Assembly (NCBI RefSeq): GCF_022531965.1
Contig: NZ_CP092831.1
Coordinates: 1,268,001 to 1,332,000 of the forward strand
Origin: Paenibacillus peoriae
GTDB lineage: Bacteria; Bacillota; Bacilli; Paenibacillales; Paenibacillaceae
Direction: 5' to 3'
DNA: 64,000 nucleotides
The notes beneath the pieces are model-generated. The model worked only from the letters and a program-made list of their open reading frames with translations. It did not search any database and had not been told where the DNA came from. Each line of letters opens with the position of its first letter. Position 1 is the stretch's first letter. The position numbers and the translations under genes were made by a program. Positions 8,360 through 17,186 of this stretch are shown here, piece by piece.

Positions 8360-8490
8360 GTCATCATCTCCATTCCATTCGATTATATCAGCTTCTTCAC
8401 GGTTGTTCCACGATGGAAGGATGAGGGGGGCGGTAGACTTTTCTAATTGAGGGGGTAATAATGGAATGAGCAGAAGGGACGTGTGGCATC

Positions 8491-9723
8491 ATGCATCTAT
8501 ATTGGAAGCGAAACCTGGTCATTTTGTGGATTGGCGTGTTGTTTTGCAGCATGGCCTATTCCGTGTCTATTCCGTTTTTACCTATTTTTCTGAATACGGA
8601 AATGGGCGTAAATGATCATTTGGAACTGTGGTCGGGGACTGCCTTTGGAGTCACTTTTTTAGCCAGTGCGCTGATTGCCCCATTTTGGGGTTCGCTTGCA
8701 GATAAATATGGACGTAAGCCGATGCTGATTCGTTCAGGCTTTAGCCTGGCGGTGTTGTACCTGATATGTGCCTTTGTGACAGATCCATATGTGTTCGTAG
8801 GAGTACGACTGTTTCAAGGTCTTCTATCCGGGTTTATTCCTGCTGCGATTGCGCTGGTCGGAACGGGTTCGCCAGAAGAGAAAACGGGCTATGCGCTCGG
8901 TATAATGGCGACCGCTGGGGCGACAGGCAGCATTATAGGCCCGTTGATCGGTGGTGTAGTGAGCCATTATTATGGCAATCGGAATGCCTTTTTTTTCTCT
9001 GCAGCTCTTGTACTGGTATCTGCATTAATTGCGACCTTTGGCGCTAGAGAGGACAGCTTCAAGGGAACCCGTACCCGCTCGCATGTTCGTGATGATATCA
9101 AGGAGGCTATTGCTAACCGGCCATTGTATTTTTTGCTTATTTTGGCGGGATTAAGCACCTTTTCTGTTATGATACTGGAACCATTAATTACGGTATATGT
9201 GCTTGAGATGGGAGTTGACCGCAGCCAAGCGTCTCTAAGTTCCGGAATTGTATTCTCAGCCGTAGGTATTGCGGCCGTGCTGATGGCCCCCCGGTGGGGA
9301 CGGATTGGAGGACGGACCGGATTTGCACACGTGCTGCTGATTGGGCTGATCGGTTCGGGAATCGGGAATATTCTACAATTTTATGTATCCAACTTCGTTG
9401 GTTTTGGTGCGCTTCGGTTTGGATATGGATTGTTTTATGCGTCCGTCATGCCTGCTATCAACGCAATGACTGTGGAGGTCACCAAGCCGGAGTTTCGCGG
9501 ACGAGCCTTTAGCTTGAATCAATCAGCCACCCAACTCGCGACCATGGCGGGGCCGTTGATTGGCGGCATGCTTGGCAGCTGGATGCCAATCCGCTGGATC
9601 TTTGTGTTAAACGGTGGCATATTGCTGCTTGCAGCGTTGTTGCTATGGGCCAAGGGAAAAAACGTTTTTCCGGTTTCAGCCAAGAAGAACGTCACGGATC
9701 AGGATATTCATTCTGCCGGATAG
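8491..9723 (+). CDS. MFS drug efflux transporter (MdtG-like)
   Basis: A 410-residue major facilitator with 12 predicted membrane helices. Motif A (GSLADKYGRKPM, residues about 67-78) lies between helices 2 and 3, and the motif C-like Gly-rich stretch (GATGSIIGPLIGG) in helix 5 marks the DHA1 drug:H+ antiporter group. The best resemblance is to MdtG-type exporters. The substrate cannot be told from sequence. The ribosome site upstream is weak (AGAAGGGACGTG). No regulator is adjacent; the small Spo0E-like gene follows after 150 bases. Confidence 0.87.
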   Translation: MHLYWKRNLVILWIGVLFCSMAYSVSIPFLPIFLNTEMGVNDHLELWSGTAFGVTFLASALIAPFWGSLADKYGRKPMLIRSGFSLAVLYLICAFVTDPYVFVGVRLFQGLLSGFIPAAIALVGTGSPEEKTGYALGIMATAGATGSIIGPLIGGVVSHYYGNRNAFFFSAALVLVSALIATFGAREDSFKGTRTRSHVRDDIKEAIANRPLYFLLILAGLSTFSVMILEPLITVYVLEMGVDRSQASLSSGIVFSAVGIAAVLMAPRWGRIGGRTGFAHVLLIGLIGSGIGNILQFYVSNFVGFGALRFGYGLFYASVMPAINAMTVEVTKPEFRGRAFSLNQSATQLATMAGPLIGGMLGSWMPIRWIFVLNGGILLLAALLLWAKGKNVFPVSAKKNVTDQDIHSAG

Positions 9724-9873
9724 GAGAATGACAGCAGATTGTCTAATGGCATAAGCTTAAGGCTCCTAGAGCAGGTCTTTTTTTGCGCGATTAGATAATT
9801 ATCCCAAACCTTTACTTTTAGTATACTTATTCATAACCCTCTACACTGATAATATGACAAGGAGGGATATATT

Positions 9874-10053
9874 ATGATAAGAGACGACATTTTGCGTCAA
9901 CAGCTTGAGAATGCTCGTCAAAAGCTGTATATTTTGCAAGCAAAACATGGTTTTAATCATGCCAGTGTGCTCAGACAGTCTGTAATTATGGATAACCTCA
10001 TCAATCAATATAACCACCTTTTTTATATAAAAGAAAAAAAACCGACGGCATAA
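9874..10053 (+). CDS. Spo0E-like aspartyl-phosphate phosphatase (59 aa)
   Basis: A 59-residue protein preceded by an excellent AAGGAGGG site and a GATAAT -10-like box. Two helices are separated by a short loop (KHGFNHASVL), then the signature QSVIMDNLINQY, matching the Spo0E family pattern S-x2-[LM]-D-x-LI-x2-Y. Spo0E-like proteins remove phosphate from Spo0A~P and so delay sporulation. Target specificity is inferred. A second, longer family member lies at 24495. Confidence 0.85.
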   Translation: MIRDDILRQQLENARQKLYILQAKHGFNHASVLRQSVIMDNLINQYNHLFYIKEKKPTA

Positions 10054-10064
10054 ATGTAACCGAT

Positions 10065-10102
10065 GGGCGAGAAACTTTTGGTAAGGTCACTCGCCCTTGT
10101 AT
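10065..10102 (+). terminator. Hairpin after the Spo0E-like gene
   Basis: GGGCGAG (10065-10071) pairs with CTCGCCC (10090-10096), followed by a broken T-run (TTGTATTGT). A moderate terminator. Confidence 0.5.
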
Positions 10103-10168
10103 TGTAGCGCTGATACTTATAACAACGATGCTTGTCTTAACTTTTCTAACAGTGTGCAATCTATCATT

Positions 10169-11071
10169 TTAGGTACGGTTTGTTTGATGGGCACTTAGTA
10201 AAACACCGATAATAACGACCAAACCGCCGATGATTTGGCGCCATGTAATCGTTTCTTGCAAAAGCAACACAGAAAATAAGACTCCAAATATCGGAACCAA
10301 ATTCATCAGAGAAACGGAACTGCTCGGTGACAGCTTGATTAATCCGTAATTATAAAGCAAAAACGCGATAACGGAGCAGAATACACCCAGATATACTAAC
10401 AACATAAACGATCCTGTTGTTGGAACCTGCCAACGATCCTTTTCTAATAGAGCCAACGGTATAAAAAAGATACTCCCTGCAACGGTTTGGTAAAAAGATA
10501 ACGTCACGGGTGGATATTTGTCCACAACCTTACGCGTCATGAAAGTGTAAAACGCCCACGCAAAACCCGTCCCGATTAATATTAAATTTCCGATGAGTTG
10601 ATTCTTACTATCCGAACTTTCGCCAACTGAAGTCAAGAAATATACCCCGATCATGGCCAGTGCTATGCCGCAAATTTTATATTTGGATATTTTCACTTTA
10701 TACAAAATAAGCTCAAGCAGCGACGTAATTGCGGGATATGATGCAACAATCAATGCTGCGTTGGAAGCGGTAGTCAGGCTAACCCCTATATTCTCCATTG
10801 AAAAATATAAAGTGATTCCCAAAACACCACTAAACGAAATCGTAGCCAAATCCTTTGGCTTTACTTTGACATGTTCTTTTTTAATCAGCAAAACGATACC
10901 TAGCACTACGGAAGCTATAATAAATCTGGATAGACCCAAGGTAAGCGGGGGGAACGTCGTGTAGGCTGCTTTGGTGGCAATAAACGATGTACTCCAGATC
11001 AATAGGGCCAGGATCGTAGAACCGTAGTAAATCCTGTTGCTTTCGCTGTGATGAGCTATGACTTTGTTCAA
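10169..11071 (-). CDS. EamA-type DMT exporter
   Basis: A 300-residue protein with ten predicted membrane helices in two EamA repeats (about residues 15-150 and 160-295). The start is a TTG at 11071 with GGGAGG ten bases upstream. Members of the drug/metabolite superfamily export amino acids, metabolites or drugs; the substrate is unknown. It is divergent from a TrmB-type regulator across a 154-base gap holding a clear palindrome, so regulation by that protein is likely but inferred. Confidence 0.88.
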   Translation of the reverse strand: MNKVIAHHSESNRIYYGSTILALLIWSTSFIATKAAYTTFPPLTLGLSRFIIASVVLGIVLLIKKEHVKVKPKDLATISFSGVLGITLYFSMENIGVSLTTASNAALIVASYPAITSLLELILYKVKISKYKICGIALAMIGVYFLTSVGESSDSKNQLIGNLILIGTGFAWAFYTFMTRKVVDKYPPVTLSFYQTVAGSIFFIPLALLEKDRWQVPTTGSFMLLVYLGVFCSVIAFLLYNYGLIKLSPSSSVSLMNLVPIFGVLFSVLLLQETITWRQIIGGLVVIIGVLLSAHQTNRT

Positions 11072-11108
11072 GTTAAATCCTCCCTGAGGTAATCCCCTGT
11101 GAAATACA

Positions 11109-11134
11109 ATAGTTGCTACTATAGTGACTACTAT
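11109..11134. promoter_or_regulatory. Palindromic operator between the EamA exporter and the TrmB-type regulator
   Basis: A 26-bp dyad with the perfect core ACTATAGT and outer ATAGT/ACTAT arms; three mismatched pairs separate core and arms. It lies about 40 bases upstream of the exporter start and about 90 bases upstream of the regulator. Confidence 0.55.
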
Positions 11135-11225
11135 AAAAACGTTACTAAAAAGATAGTGTGTATATCAGTTTTTGTCAAGGGGAAGTGATATAGTAAGGAT
11201 GAACACGAATTGAGGAGAAGACGTC

Positions 11226-12086
11226 ATGAAACCAAAACCAAATATATTAGAAATTCTACGGGATTTGAATTTTAGTGAATATGAAGCCAAGGCTTATGTG
11301 ACCTTATTGGAAAGCTCTCCACTTTCGGGATACGCCGTTTCATTGAATTCCGGGGTTCCGAGATCCAAAATTTACGAGGTTTTGTCTGGGATGGTCAACC
11401 GTGGGGACATCATGGTCAGTCAAGAAAATACGCCTCTGTATGTGCCGCTTCCGCCACATGAATTGATTGCCCAGAGAAAACGCAAAGCAGAGCAGATTTT
11501 CAATGTGGCGCAAGAGAGTTTGGAGCAGTACACGGCATCATTTCAAAATAGAGAGAATATTTGGAATATTTCGGGGTATGAAGCCATTATCAATCGTATA
11601 AATGAAGGGGTAAAAGGAGCTAAACACCGAATTTTATTGGAAATTTGGAAAGAGGATGCCGAGGTGTTCCGAGATGCCTTAGAGCAAGTAGCCCAACAAG
11701 GAATTGAAGTGATCATTGTAGCGTATGGGGAGCTTAACTTTGATTTCGCTACTGTTTACCGCCATGATATGAGTGAAGAGATTACGTCCGAAATTGGGGG
11801 GCGGTGGATTGTACTTAGCATAGACGACCGGGAGGTCGTAGCTGGCATACTTTCACTAGGAGATGACAGCCGCGCTGCATGGACGTTGCATCCGGGTCTG
11901 GTGATGCCGATTACGGAAGTGATTATTCATGATATTTATATCATGGAAATCCTATATGAGTTCCGTGAACAATTAGAAGAGAAATTCGGCCCTAATCTAA
12001 TCCATCTCCGCAATAAATTTGCTATGGGTCCGAATGGCAAAGGATATTATATTCCTTTGACTGAAAAAAGCATGAAACGTGTATAG
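11226..12086 (+). CDS. TrmB-family transcriptional regulator
   Basis: A 286-residue regulator. The N-terminal winged helix (residues 1-75; LNFSEYEAKAYVTLL, SGVPRSKIYEVL) is typical of TrmB, followed by a helical linker (80-110) and a C-terminal phospholipase-D-like/TrmB effector domain (about 115-265). TrmB proteins usually bind sugars or other small ligands, and the ligand here is unknown. It is divergent from an EamA exporter and probably controls it. The ribosome site GAGGAGA precedes the ATG, and a strong terminator follows. Confidence 0.88.
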   Translation: MKPKPNILEILRDLNFSEYEAKAYVTLLESSPLSGYAVSLNSGVPRSKIYEVLSGMVNRGDIMVSQENTPLYVPLPPHELIAQRKRKAEQIFNVAQESLEQYTASFQNRENIWNISGYEAIINRINEGVKGAKHRILLEIWKEDAEVFRDALEQVAQQGIEVIIVAYGELNFDFATVYRHDMSEEITSEIGGRWIVLSIDDREVVAGILSLGDDSRAAWTLHPGLVMPITEVIIHDIYIMEILYEFREQLEEKFGPNLIHLRNKFAMGPNGKGYYIPLTEKSMKRV

Positions 12087-12119
12087 AGATTGTCTGAGGT
12101 CCGATGTGCAAAAATAAAC

Positions 12120-12155
12120 AGGCCCATGGAGTGTTATTCCATGAGCCTAATTTTA
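12120..12155. terminator. Terminator after the TrmB-type regulator gene
   Basis: Arms 12120-12130 and 12138-12148 (one bulge each) are followed by AATTTTATT. On the opposite strand the stem is followed by GTTTATTTTTG, so it can also end the remnant gene at 12173. Confidence 0.75.
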
Positions 12156-12172
12156 TTGGATGTTGTGTTCTA

Positions 12173-12340
12173 TTATTTTACGGTTACAATCACACGTTGA
12201 TAATGCTTTAAAGGATGTTTTCCATTGTCCTGTACTTCTGCAATGATATGAAGCGTATTCCCTGACTTAGCATCTGCGGGAACTGTGAAACTAACTGCAT
12301 TCGTATCACTACCTTGCAAGTCAATCGTGTTTACTTTCTC
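12173..12340 (-). pseudogene. Remnant of a DUF1593/Sde182-like secreted protein, C-terminal end
   Basis: Reading the minus strand gives a 55-codon open stretch, directly after an in-frame TGA (12341-12343), ending in KHPLKHYQRVIVTVK. The segment (SFTVPADAKSGNTLHIIAEV) matches the C-terminal beta-sandwich of DUF1593 (cellulose-binding Sde182-like) proteins as I recall them. There is no start codon or ribosome site, and the rest of the gene is not recognisable in 12345-12519. The terminator it once used remains downstream. It is therefore a decayed fragment. Confidence 0.6.
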
Positions 12341-12519
12341 TCATTTTTGTTCCCCACTCTGAACGCTCCTATGATGTTTTTTAGGATTATGACCATGTAA
12401 GTATTCTTTTTATTCAAGATTTAGGTTTTGCCTGCATGATCAGTCACAATCCTGATCCGATTTTACATCAATGTCCGAGAAAATGAAAGCGGTTTACAAG
12501 TCCCAGCATAAAATTAGTT

Positions 12520-13602
12520 TTACGCTTTGAATAAACCGGATTCTTTGACTTCAGATAGGAAGTTGTGGAACTCAGGAATGTTCAGCTGTTGCTGAGCATC
12601 GGACAAAGCGACTGCCGGGTTCGGATGGACCTCCACCATGATACCGTCGGCTCCAGCAGCCAGGGCAGCTTTGGCGCAAGGGGCCAGGATGTCCTTACGG
12701 CCTGTCGAGTGAGTCACGTCCACCAATACAGGCAGATGACTTTCCTTTTTCAAAATCGGAACAGCGGAAATATCCAGCGTGTTACGCGTCCATTTTTCGT
12801 ACGTACGGATACCGCGTTCAATCAGCATGACTTGCGTGTTACCACGGGAAACGATGTATTCAGCAGCATGAAGGAACTCTTCCATTGTTGCAGCCAGTCC
12901 GCGTTTGAGCAGAACCGGAGTTCTTGTTTCACCCGCAGCTTTGAGCAATTCAAAGTTGTGCATGTTACGCGCACCAATTTGAATAATGTCGATGTATTGG
13001 ATCGCTTCCTCCAAATGTCTTGGATCGACGATTTCACTGATTGTAGCCAGTCCGAACTCATCACCTACACGTTTGAGAATTTGCAGTCCTTCCACACCCA
13101 GTCCTTGGAAATCGTACGGAGACGTACGTGGTTTAAACGCGCCACCACGAAGAATCGGCACACCGGCTTCCTTGAGAGCCGCACCTACTTCACGAGTTTG
13201 CTGGTAGCTTTCCACCGAGCATGGACCTGCGACCATGATGGAGGCTTTGCCGCCTACCAGCGTATCTTTAACCTTAATAATTGTGCTATCTGGTTGATTT
13301 TTGCGGCTGACGATCAGATGTTTTTTGTGTTCTTCTTTTTGATAGTTCAAAGAAGCCTTGAAAATATTTTTGAACAGTTGGCGAATCGTAGCATCGTCAA
13401 AAGGCCCACGGTTAGCCGCGATCAGCTTGTCCAGCATTTGTTGCTCACGTACCGGATCAAAGTCAGGTACCCCTTGAGCTTCCTTCAATTTTCCAAGTTG
13501 TCCGGCCAGTTCAGCGCGTTGGGACAGCAGCTCCAGCAATTGCAAATTTGTAGCATCGAGTTGTTCACGCAGCAGCTCCAAAGAATTTTCATTTGTAGAC
13601 AT
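12520..13602 (-). CDS. aroA: Bifunctional chorismate mutase / DAHP synthase
   Basis: A 360-residue enzyme. Residues 1-90 are an AroQ-type chorismate mutase (helical; [20 protein letters not shown]). Residues about 100-350 are a class I-beta DAHP synthase of the KDPG-aldolase type, with [27 protein letters not shown] and [12 protein letters not shown]. It condenses PEP with erythrose 4-phosphate, the first step of aromatic amino acid synthesis; the mutase domain acts as catalyst and as feedback sensor for prephenate or chorismate. B. subtilis calls this gene aroA, which should not be confused with EPSP synthase. It is controlled by the T-box leader upstream. Confidence 0.95.
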   Translation of the reverse strand: MSTNENSLELLREQLDATNLQLLELLSQRAELAGQLGKLKEAQGVPDFDPVREQQMLDKLIAANRGPFDDATIRQLFKNIFKASLNYQKEEHKKHLIVSRKNQPDSTIIKVKDTLVGGKASIMVAGPCSVESYQQTREVGAALKEAGVPILRGGAFKPRTSPYDFQGLGVEGLQILKRVGDEFGLATISEIVDPRHLEEAIQYIDIIQIGARNMHNFELLKAAGETRTPVLLKRGLAATMEEFLHAAEYIVSRGNTQVMLIERGIRTYEKWTRNTLDISAVPILKKESHLPVLVDVTHSTGRKDILAPCAKAALAAGADGIMVEVHPNPAVALSDAQQQLNIPEFHNFLSEVKESGLFKA

Positions 13603-13603
13603 A

Positions 13604-13981
13604 CAGTACTACACCCTTCCCGAATTTAATTTGTTTTTTCTGTCAGTCCATGGACTTTTTTGCAGAAAATAACACAAAAAGGCACTCGCCGCAAGGGACG
13701 AATGCCGTGGTACCACCCTAATTACAGAAGTATACATACGAATCGTCAACGTCGTTCAGTCGACAGCAGTAACTTCTGAGCTTGATGCCCGTAACGGGGG
13801 CTTCCGGAAACCTCTACTCGGACAAAGGAATGAATCCTTCTGTCGGTTCAAGGCTCGACTCGGGAGTGAATTTCAACGCGGGATTGCGGTACGCTCTCAG
13901 CAATTCGTACCTTTCTGTGGGAATCCGTTAGACGTTTACTTGTCTCCGTCGATGTCTTTGTTCATGGTATTCAAAAGATTT
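13604..13981 (-). promoter_or_regulatory. T-box riboswitch leader of the DAHP synthase gene, probable Phe specifier
   Basis: The minus strand carries the T-box sequence AGGGTGGTACCACG (13706-13719), directly followed by a terminator (GGCATTCG/CGAGTGCC then TTTTT, 13676-13706). Upstream are an AGTA box in GACAAGTAAAC, a GCTG (box II-type) in AATTGCTGAG, and the stem I 3' side containing GAAATTCACTCCCGAG. The likely specifier codon is TTC (13868-13870 on this strand), reading tRNA-Phe. Uncharged tRNA would stabilise the antiterminator and allow aroA expression. The codon assignment rests on its position before A-CTCCCGAG. Confidence 0.88.
13676..13706 (-). terminator. T-box terminator
   Basis: Stem GGCATTCG (13699-13706, minus strand) and CGAGTGCC (13681-13688), followed by TTTTT. 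It is mutually exclusive with the antiterminator containing the T-box bases. Confidence 0.85.
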
Positions 13982-13987
13982 GACCTT

Positions 13988-14016
13988 ATTTTAAACAAAG
14001 TAGGTACAGAAGGCAA
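13988..14016 (-). promoter_or_regulatory. Promoter of the T-box/aroA transcript
   Basis: TTGCCT (14016-14011) and TAAAAT (13993-13988) lie 17 bases apart on the minus strand, placing the transcript start near 13981, just upstream of stem I. Confidence 0.6.
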
Positions 14017-14062
14017 GCCCTGATTATCAGGTTCAAGTTTTTTCCCTTGAATTGCTGCCCTT

Positions 14063-14242
14063 TTATTTTCCTTGATCCCTGGGTTCGGGATTCGCAGATG
14101 CGACTCCTCGTGGGTTATCTTCGGTCGAGGTATCGTCCGTATTCGTCTTGTCCGCAGTCCTACGGTCGTCTGCTTCCACAGGATTCAAGGCTTTATACCG
14201 TTTGTATTCCATATCGGCCTGAGACATCGGATCTTTATACAT
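14063..14242 (-). CDS. Small hydrophilic protein (59 aa)
   Basis: A 59-residue open frame from the ATG at 14242, with AAAGGAG about 13 bases upstream. It starts MYKDPMSQADMEYKRYKAL and ends in a Pro/Asp/Thr-rich, low-complexity tail. No membrane segment or signal is present. I do not recognise a family. It lies 91 bases downstream of another small acidic gene in the same direction, and the two may be cotranscribed. Confidence 0.5.
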   Translation of the reverse strand: MYKDPMSQADMEYKRYKALNPVEADDRRTADKTNTDDTSTEDNPRGVASANPEPRDQGK

Positions 14243-14333
14243 AGGAGATCAGTCAACTCCTTTCTGTTATACACTACATTACCCGCATAGCAGAATGGGT
14301 AACCGTTTTCTTTCACTCGATAAAATGAAGTGG

Positions 14334-14594
14334 TTAATCCAGCATATCGTCGCTTTCCAGTTGATCTTCTTCATCCCCATCGGTACCATTCAGCAAATCG
14401 GTACCATGCAGGAATTCGGCAGGAGCAGAAGGATCAACGGGACTGTTCGGTGTCAGTTCATCGGCATCTGGTACGTCCTCCAGAGGAGTATCCGGCCCTT
14501 CGGTCAGATTCTCCCAGTTGGTTTCTGCATTTTGCAGAGAAGGCTCAAAATCATTGTCATGTAGCTCAGTAGTTCGATCGTCACGATTTGCCAT
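14334..14594 (-). CDS. Small acidic protein (86 aa)
   Basis: An 86-residue, strongly acidic protein (many Asp/Glu, few basic residues), likely disordered, ending EEDQLESDDMLD. The start at 14594 has a good AAAGGAGCTGAG site. There is no signal peptide or Cys. The function is unknown. In spore formers such acidic small proteins are common, but no specific link can be shown here. Confidence 0.6.
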   Translation of the reverse strand: MANRDDRTTELHDNDFEPSLQNAETNWENLTEGPDTPLEDVPDADELTPNSPVDPSAPAEFLHGTDLLNGTDGDEEDQLESDDMLD

Positions 14595-14777
14595 GTTGCT
14601 CAGCTCCTTTACTTTTTGTTGCTTATTCCGACCTTACCCAAACAGCGGAACGGCTAAACCTTCAGTTAGTGTGTCTGTAGGAAGTTAAAATCATGCGAAT
14701 AGGGAGATACCCATTCTCAATTAGCGTTTTTTTGGTAACTGCTGTGATATGATAAAGAAGATAGGGAGGGATATGAA

Positions 14778-15065
14778 TTGGAATGGTACATGTTTGGTCC
14801 GATGATTAGTCGTATCCGCGTAGGACAAAAGGCATCTACCCCGGGATTTTCCCGCACCCTCATTCGACGCCCGGAAGGCTTATACTGGACAGATGGCGGA
14901 CAGGCCGGAAAAATAGTAGAAATACGCGATTATTTATTTTCCGATATTTGGACGATCTATGAAGATGAAGATTGTGAACCATGGTTGGAGCTTAGAGAGC
15001 AGAAAGAGCGGCGCGAACAGGAAATGATCATTAATCAATATGAAGATTTTACAAAAAATGAGTAA
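14778..15065 (+). CDS. Hypothetical protein (95 aa)
   Basis: A 95-residue protein of unknown function. The start is a TTG at 14778 with GGGAGGG seven bases upstream; the nearby ATG at 14773 is out of frame and stops at once. The N-terminal 60 residues look like a small alpha/beta domain rich in Trp and Tyr (LIRRPEGLYWTDGGQAGK). The C-terminal 35 residues form a charged helix (WLELREQKERREQEM). It is cytoplasmic. It sits upstream of the histidine kinase gene, but the 130-base gap argues against tight coupling. Confidence 0.65.
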   Translation: MEWYMFGPMISRIRVGQKASTPGFSRTLIRRPEGLYWTDGGQAGKIVEIRDYLFSDIWTIYEDEDCEPWLELREQKERREQEMIINQYEDFTKNE

Positions 15066-15197
15066 AAAGAACATGATATCCTTCTTGTGAAGAAGGTATG
15101 CACATCATCGTATAGAATAATATAATTTCAGGACGTAAAAAATGTTAAAACGTATACAAACTTGTAAATCCTACTATGTAACTTTGAGGTGCTTAAT

Positions 15198-17087
15198 ATG
15201 AGGCATGTGCCCAAAGCTGTCGCCGCCCTGCTAGCGGTCATTGTGATGCTGTTGTCGCTGGGTCACTCCGCCTATGCGGCCAAAATGACCCCGGAAGGGG
15301 ATTATAAAATACCCTCCTGGGATATGAGATGGGGAGAGGTAGACGAGGATGGCTCTTTAGATGAGGTAAAGAATCCCAGCAAGATCTGGATGCATATTGA
15401 AGATGATACACAACTGCTTAGGCAGCCCGGCAATATAGGCTCCGCCTGGATTCGTATTAAGTTACCTTCGCTAAATGATGAAACGCCAGCGATCCTTTTT
15501 GAAAATATTTATGGCAGGCATATTACGCTGTATAAGGATGGGACCAATTTTTACGAATCCTACCGTGGGTACAATTATGAGAATAATCGTATTCTGATTC
15601 CGCTGAAGCCGGAAGACAGCGGTAAAACATTATACATATGGACGGAAAGCAGTAAGAAAAGACTGGGCATCATCGGTAATGTGATGACCGGTGATTATCG
15701 TGATTTGTTGGGGACCTTGGTCAGAATGGATGTTTTAGATATTGTACTGGGCAGTACGTTTATCTTTATCGCCCTGGTGCTGCTGATCTGCTCGTTTTTT
15801 CTGTTCCGTCCGAGTATGGCCATGTGGCTGTCTCTAAGTGCGATTGTATTGTCTATTGGTCTGATGATCGTAACGTATTCACCATTCTTGTATACATTCT
15901 ATCGCGGCTATGGCAAGCTGTACTTACAACTTTTTGATGTGGCACTATTTATTCTGCTGCCCTCATTAGCCTTCTTTTTTGAGCAAAACATCAATTCGAT
16001 TATACTGATTCGCAAATTCAGAAAGTTGTTAACCGCCTACTCTTTGTTCTGCTTTACCATGATGATTGTGAATTTAGGAGCACAGGAGCGGTTGAACAAC
16101 ATATATTATTTTTTTAGTGTAGTCATTCTGGGTATATTACTCGTCGCCTTAATGATACTGCTGGTATTTGCTTCGGTTCGCATGGCACTTAAGGGTGATC
16201 ACGAAGCGATCATCTTATCGACAGGCTTTGCATTTTTTGCAGTCATCTCTATCGGGGAACTGAGCTGGTTTTTCATTCTGGACGGACACTACAATATGTT
16301 TTTGTGGAAATGGGGCGTGTTCGGTTTTGTACTGGCGTTGATCGCGATTTTGGGCAGAAGACTGGCAGAAAAGCACAAGCAGGTGGTTCGGTATTCCAGA
16401 GAACTGGAAATGTTCAATAATGAGCTTCAACGTTCGGAGAAAATGGAGATTATTAGCGATCTGGCTGCATCTGTAGCTCATGAGGTACGTAATCCCCTTC
16501 AAGTTACACGTGGATTTCTTCAGTTGATGAGCAAGCAGGAGGATGGTAAGAACAAAGACTATCTACATATCGCTCTGGAGGAGCTGGATCGAGCTTCCGC
16601 GATTATTACTGATTTTCTGACCTTTGCCAAGCCAGAATTTGACCAAACCAAAACGTTGACCATATTGGACGAATTCAAGCATATTGAAGGAATCATCAGT
16701 CCAATGGCTAATTTGCAAGGTGGAAAAATTTCGCTGGATATTCCCCAGGAAATCAAAGTACGCGGGAATTCCTCCAAGTTCAAGCAGGCGTTCATCAATA
16801 TCATCAAAAACAGTATTGAAGCGCTGCGAGACCAGGGGCTTATTCATATATGGGCTTATGTGGATAACGGAGAAGCTGTCATTCATATTCGGGATAATGG
16901 TGAAGGGATGGATGCTCAGACTTTATCCAGACTAGGTGAGCCTTATTTTTCGAATAAGACAAAAGGCACGGGTTTAGGAATGATGGTGACTTTTCGGATT
17001 ATTGAAACGATGAATGGAAAAATAACTTTTACAAGTGCAAAAGGGGTGGGAACAGAAGCGACCATCCGCTTCCCCGTAGCCGGATAA
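15198..17087 (+). CDS. 7TMR-DISM sensor histidine kinase
   Basis: A 629-residue kinase. A signal peptide (cleavage after AYA, about residue 27) is followed by an extracytoplasmic beta-sandwich (DISMED-like, about 30-175), a seven-helix 7TMR-DISM membrane region (about 180-390), a coiled coil, a HisKA domain with the H-box VAHEVRNPL (about residue 430) and an HATPase domain with N box (NIIKNSIEAL), G1 (DNGEGM) and G2 (GTGLGM). DISM receptors are thought to bind carbohydrates or small molecules. GAGGTG before the ATG at 15198 decides the start. No response regulator is adjacent, so it may feed the sporulation phosphorelay, which is inference. It converges on the NHLP peptide gene. Confidence 0.9.
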   Translation: MRHVPKAVAALLAVIVMLLSLGHSAYAAKMTPEGDYKIPSWDMRWGEVDEDGSLDEVKNPSKIWMHIEDDTQLLRQPGNIGSAWIRIKLPSLNDETPAILFENIYGRHITLYKDGTNFYESYRGYNYENNRILIPLKPEDSGKTLYIWTESSKKRLGIIGNVMTGDYRDLLGTLVRMDVLDIVLGSTFIFIALVLLICSFFLFRPSMAMWLSLSAIVLSIGLMIVTYSPFLYTFYRGYGKLYLQLFDVALFILLPSLAFFFEQNINSIILIRKFRKLLTAYSLFCFTMMIVNLGAQERLNNIYYFFSVVILGILLVALMILLVFASVRMALKGDHEAIILSTGFAFFAVISIGELSWFFILDGHYNMFLWKWGVFGFVLALIAILGRRLAEKHKQVVRYSRELEMFNNELQRSEKMEIISDLAASVAHEVRNPLQVTRGFLQLMSKQEDGKNKDYLHIALEELDRASAIITDFLTFAKPEFDQTKTLTILDEFKHIEGIISPMANLQGGKISLDIPQEIKVRGNSSKFKQAFINIIKNSIEALRDQGLIHIWAYVDNGEAVIHIRDNGEGMDAQTLSRLGEPYFSNKTKGTGLGMMVTFRIIETMNGKITFTSAKGVGTEATIRFPVAG

Positions 17088-17102
17088 TATCCGGCTTTTT
17101 TG
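17078..17102 (+). terminator. Terminator of the histidine kinase gene
   Basis: Perfect 8-bp arms AGCCGGAT/ATCCGGCT (17078-17085, 17089-17096) followed by TTTTTTG; the stem includes the stop codon region. Confidence 0.85.
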
Positions 17103-17186
17103 CGTTCGGAGAAAACGGAGGGAAGCTTGCTGAGCCCACCCCTATGAGGTTAAGGAATCTAGATTAAATAAGCATTAACAATCATT

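Noticed and set aside
9752..9786. Possible terminator after the MdtG-like gene
   Set aside because: A run of seven T residues is present, but the stem before it is only four base pairs.
12498..12514. A cre-like sequence (TGAAAGCGGTTTACA) near the aroA end
   Set aside because: It has one extra base relative to the consensus and no promoter or gene start beside it.
12565..13629. A 354-codon open frame on the + strand across the DAHP synthase region
   Set aside because: It is exactly antisense to a clear enzyme gene, has no ribosome site, and its translation is low-complexity without family motifs.
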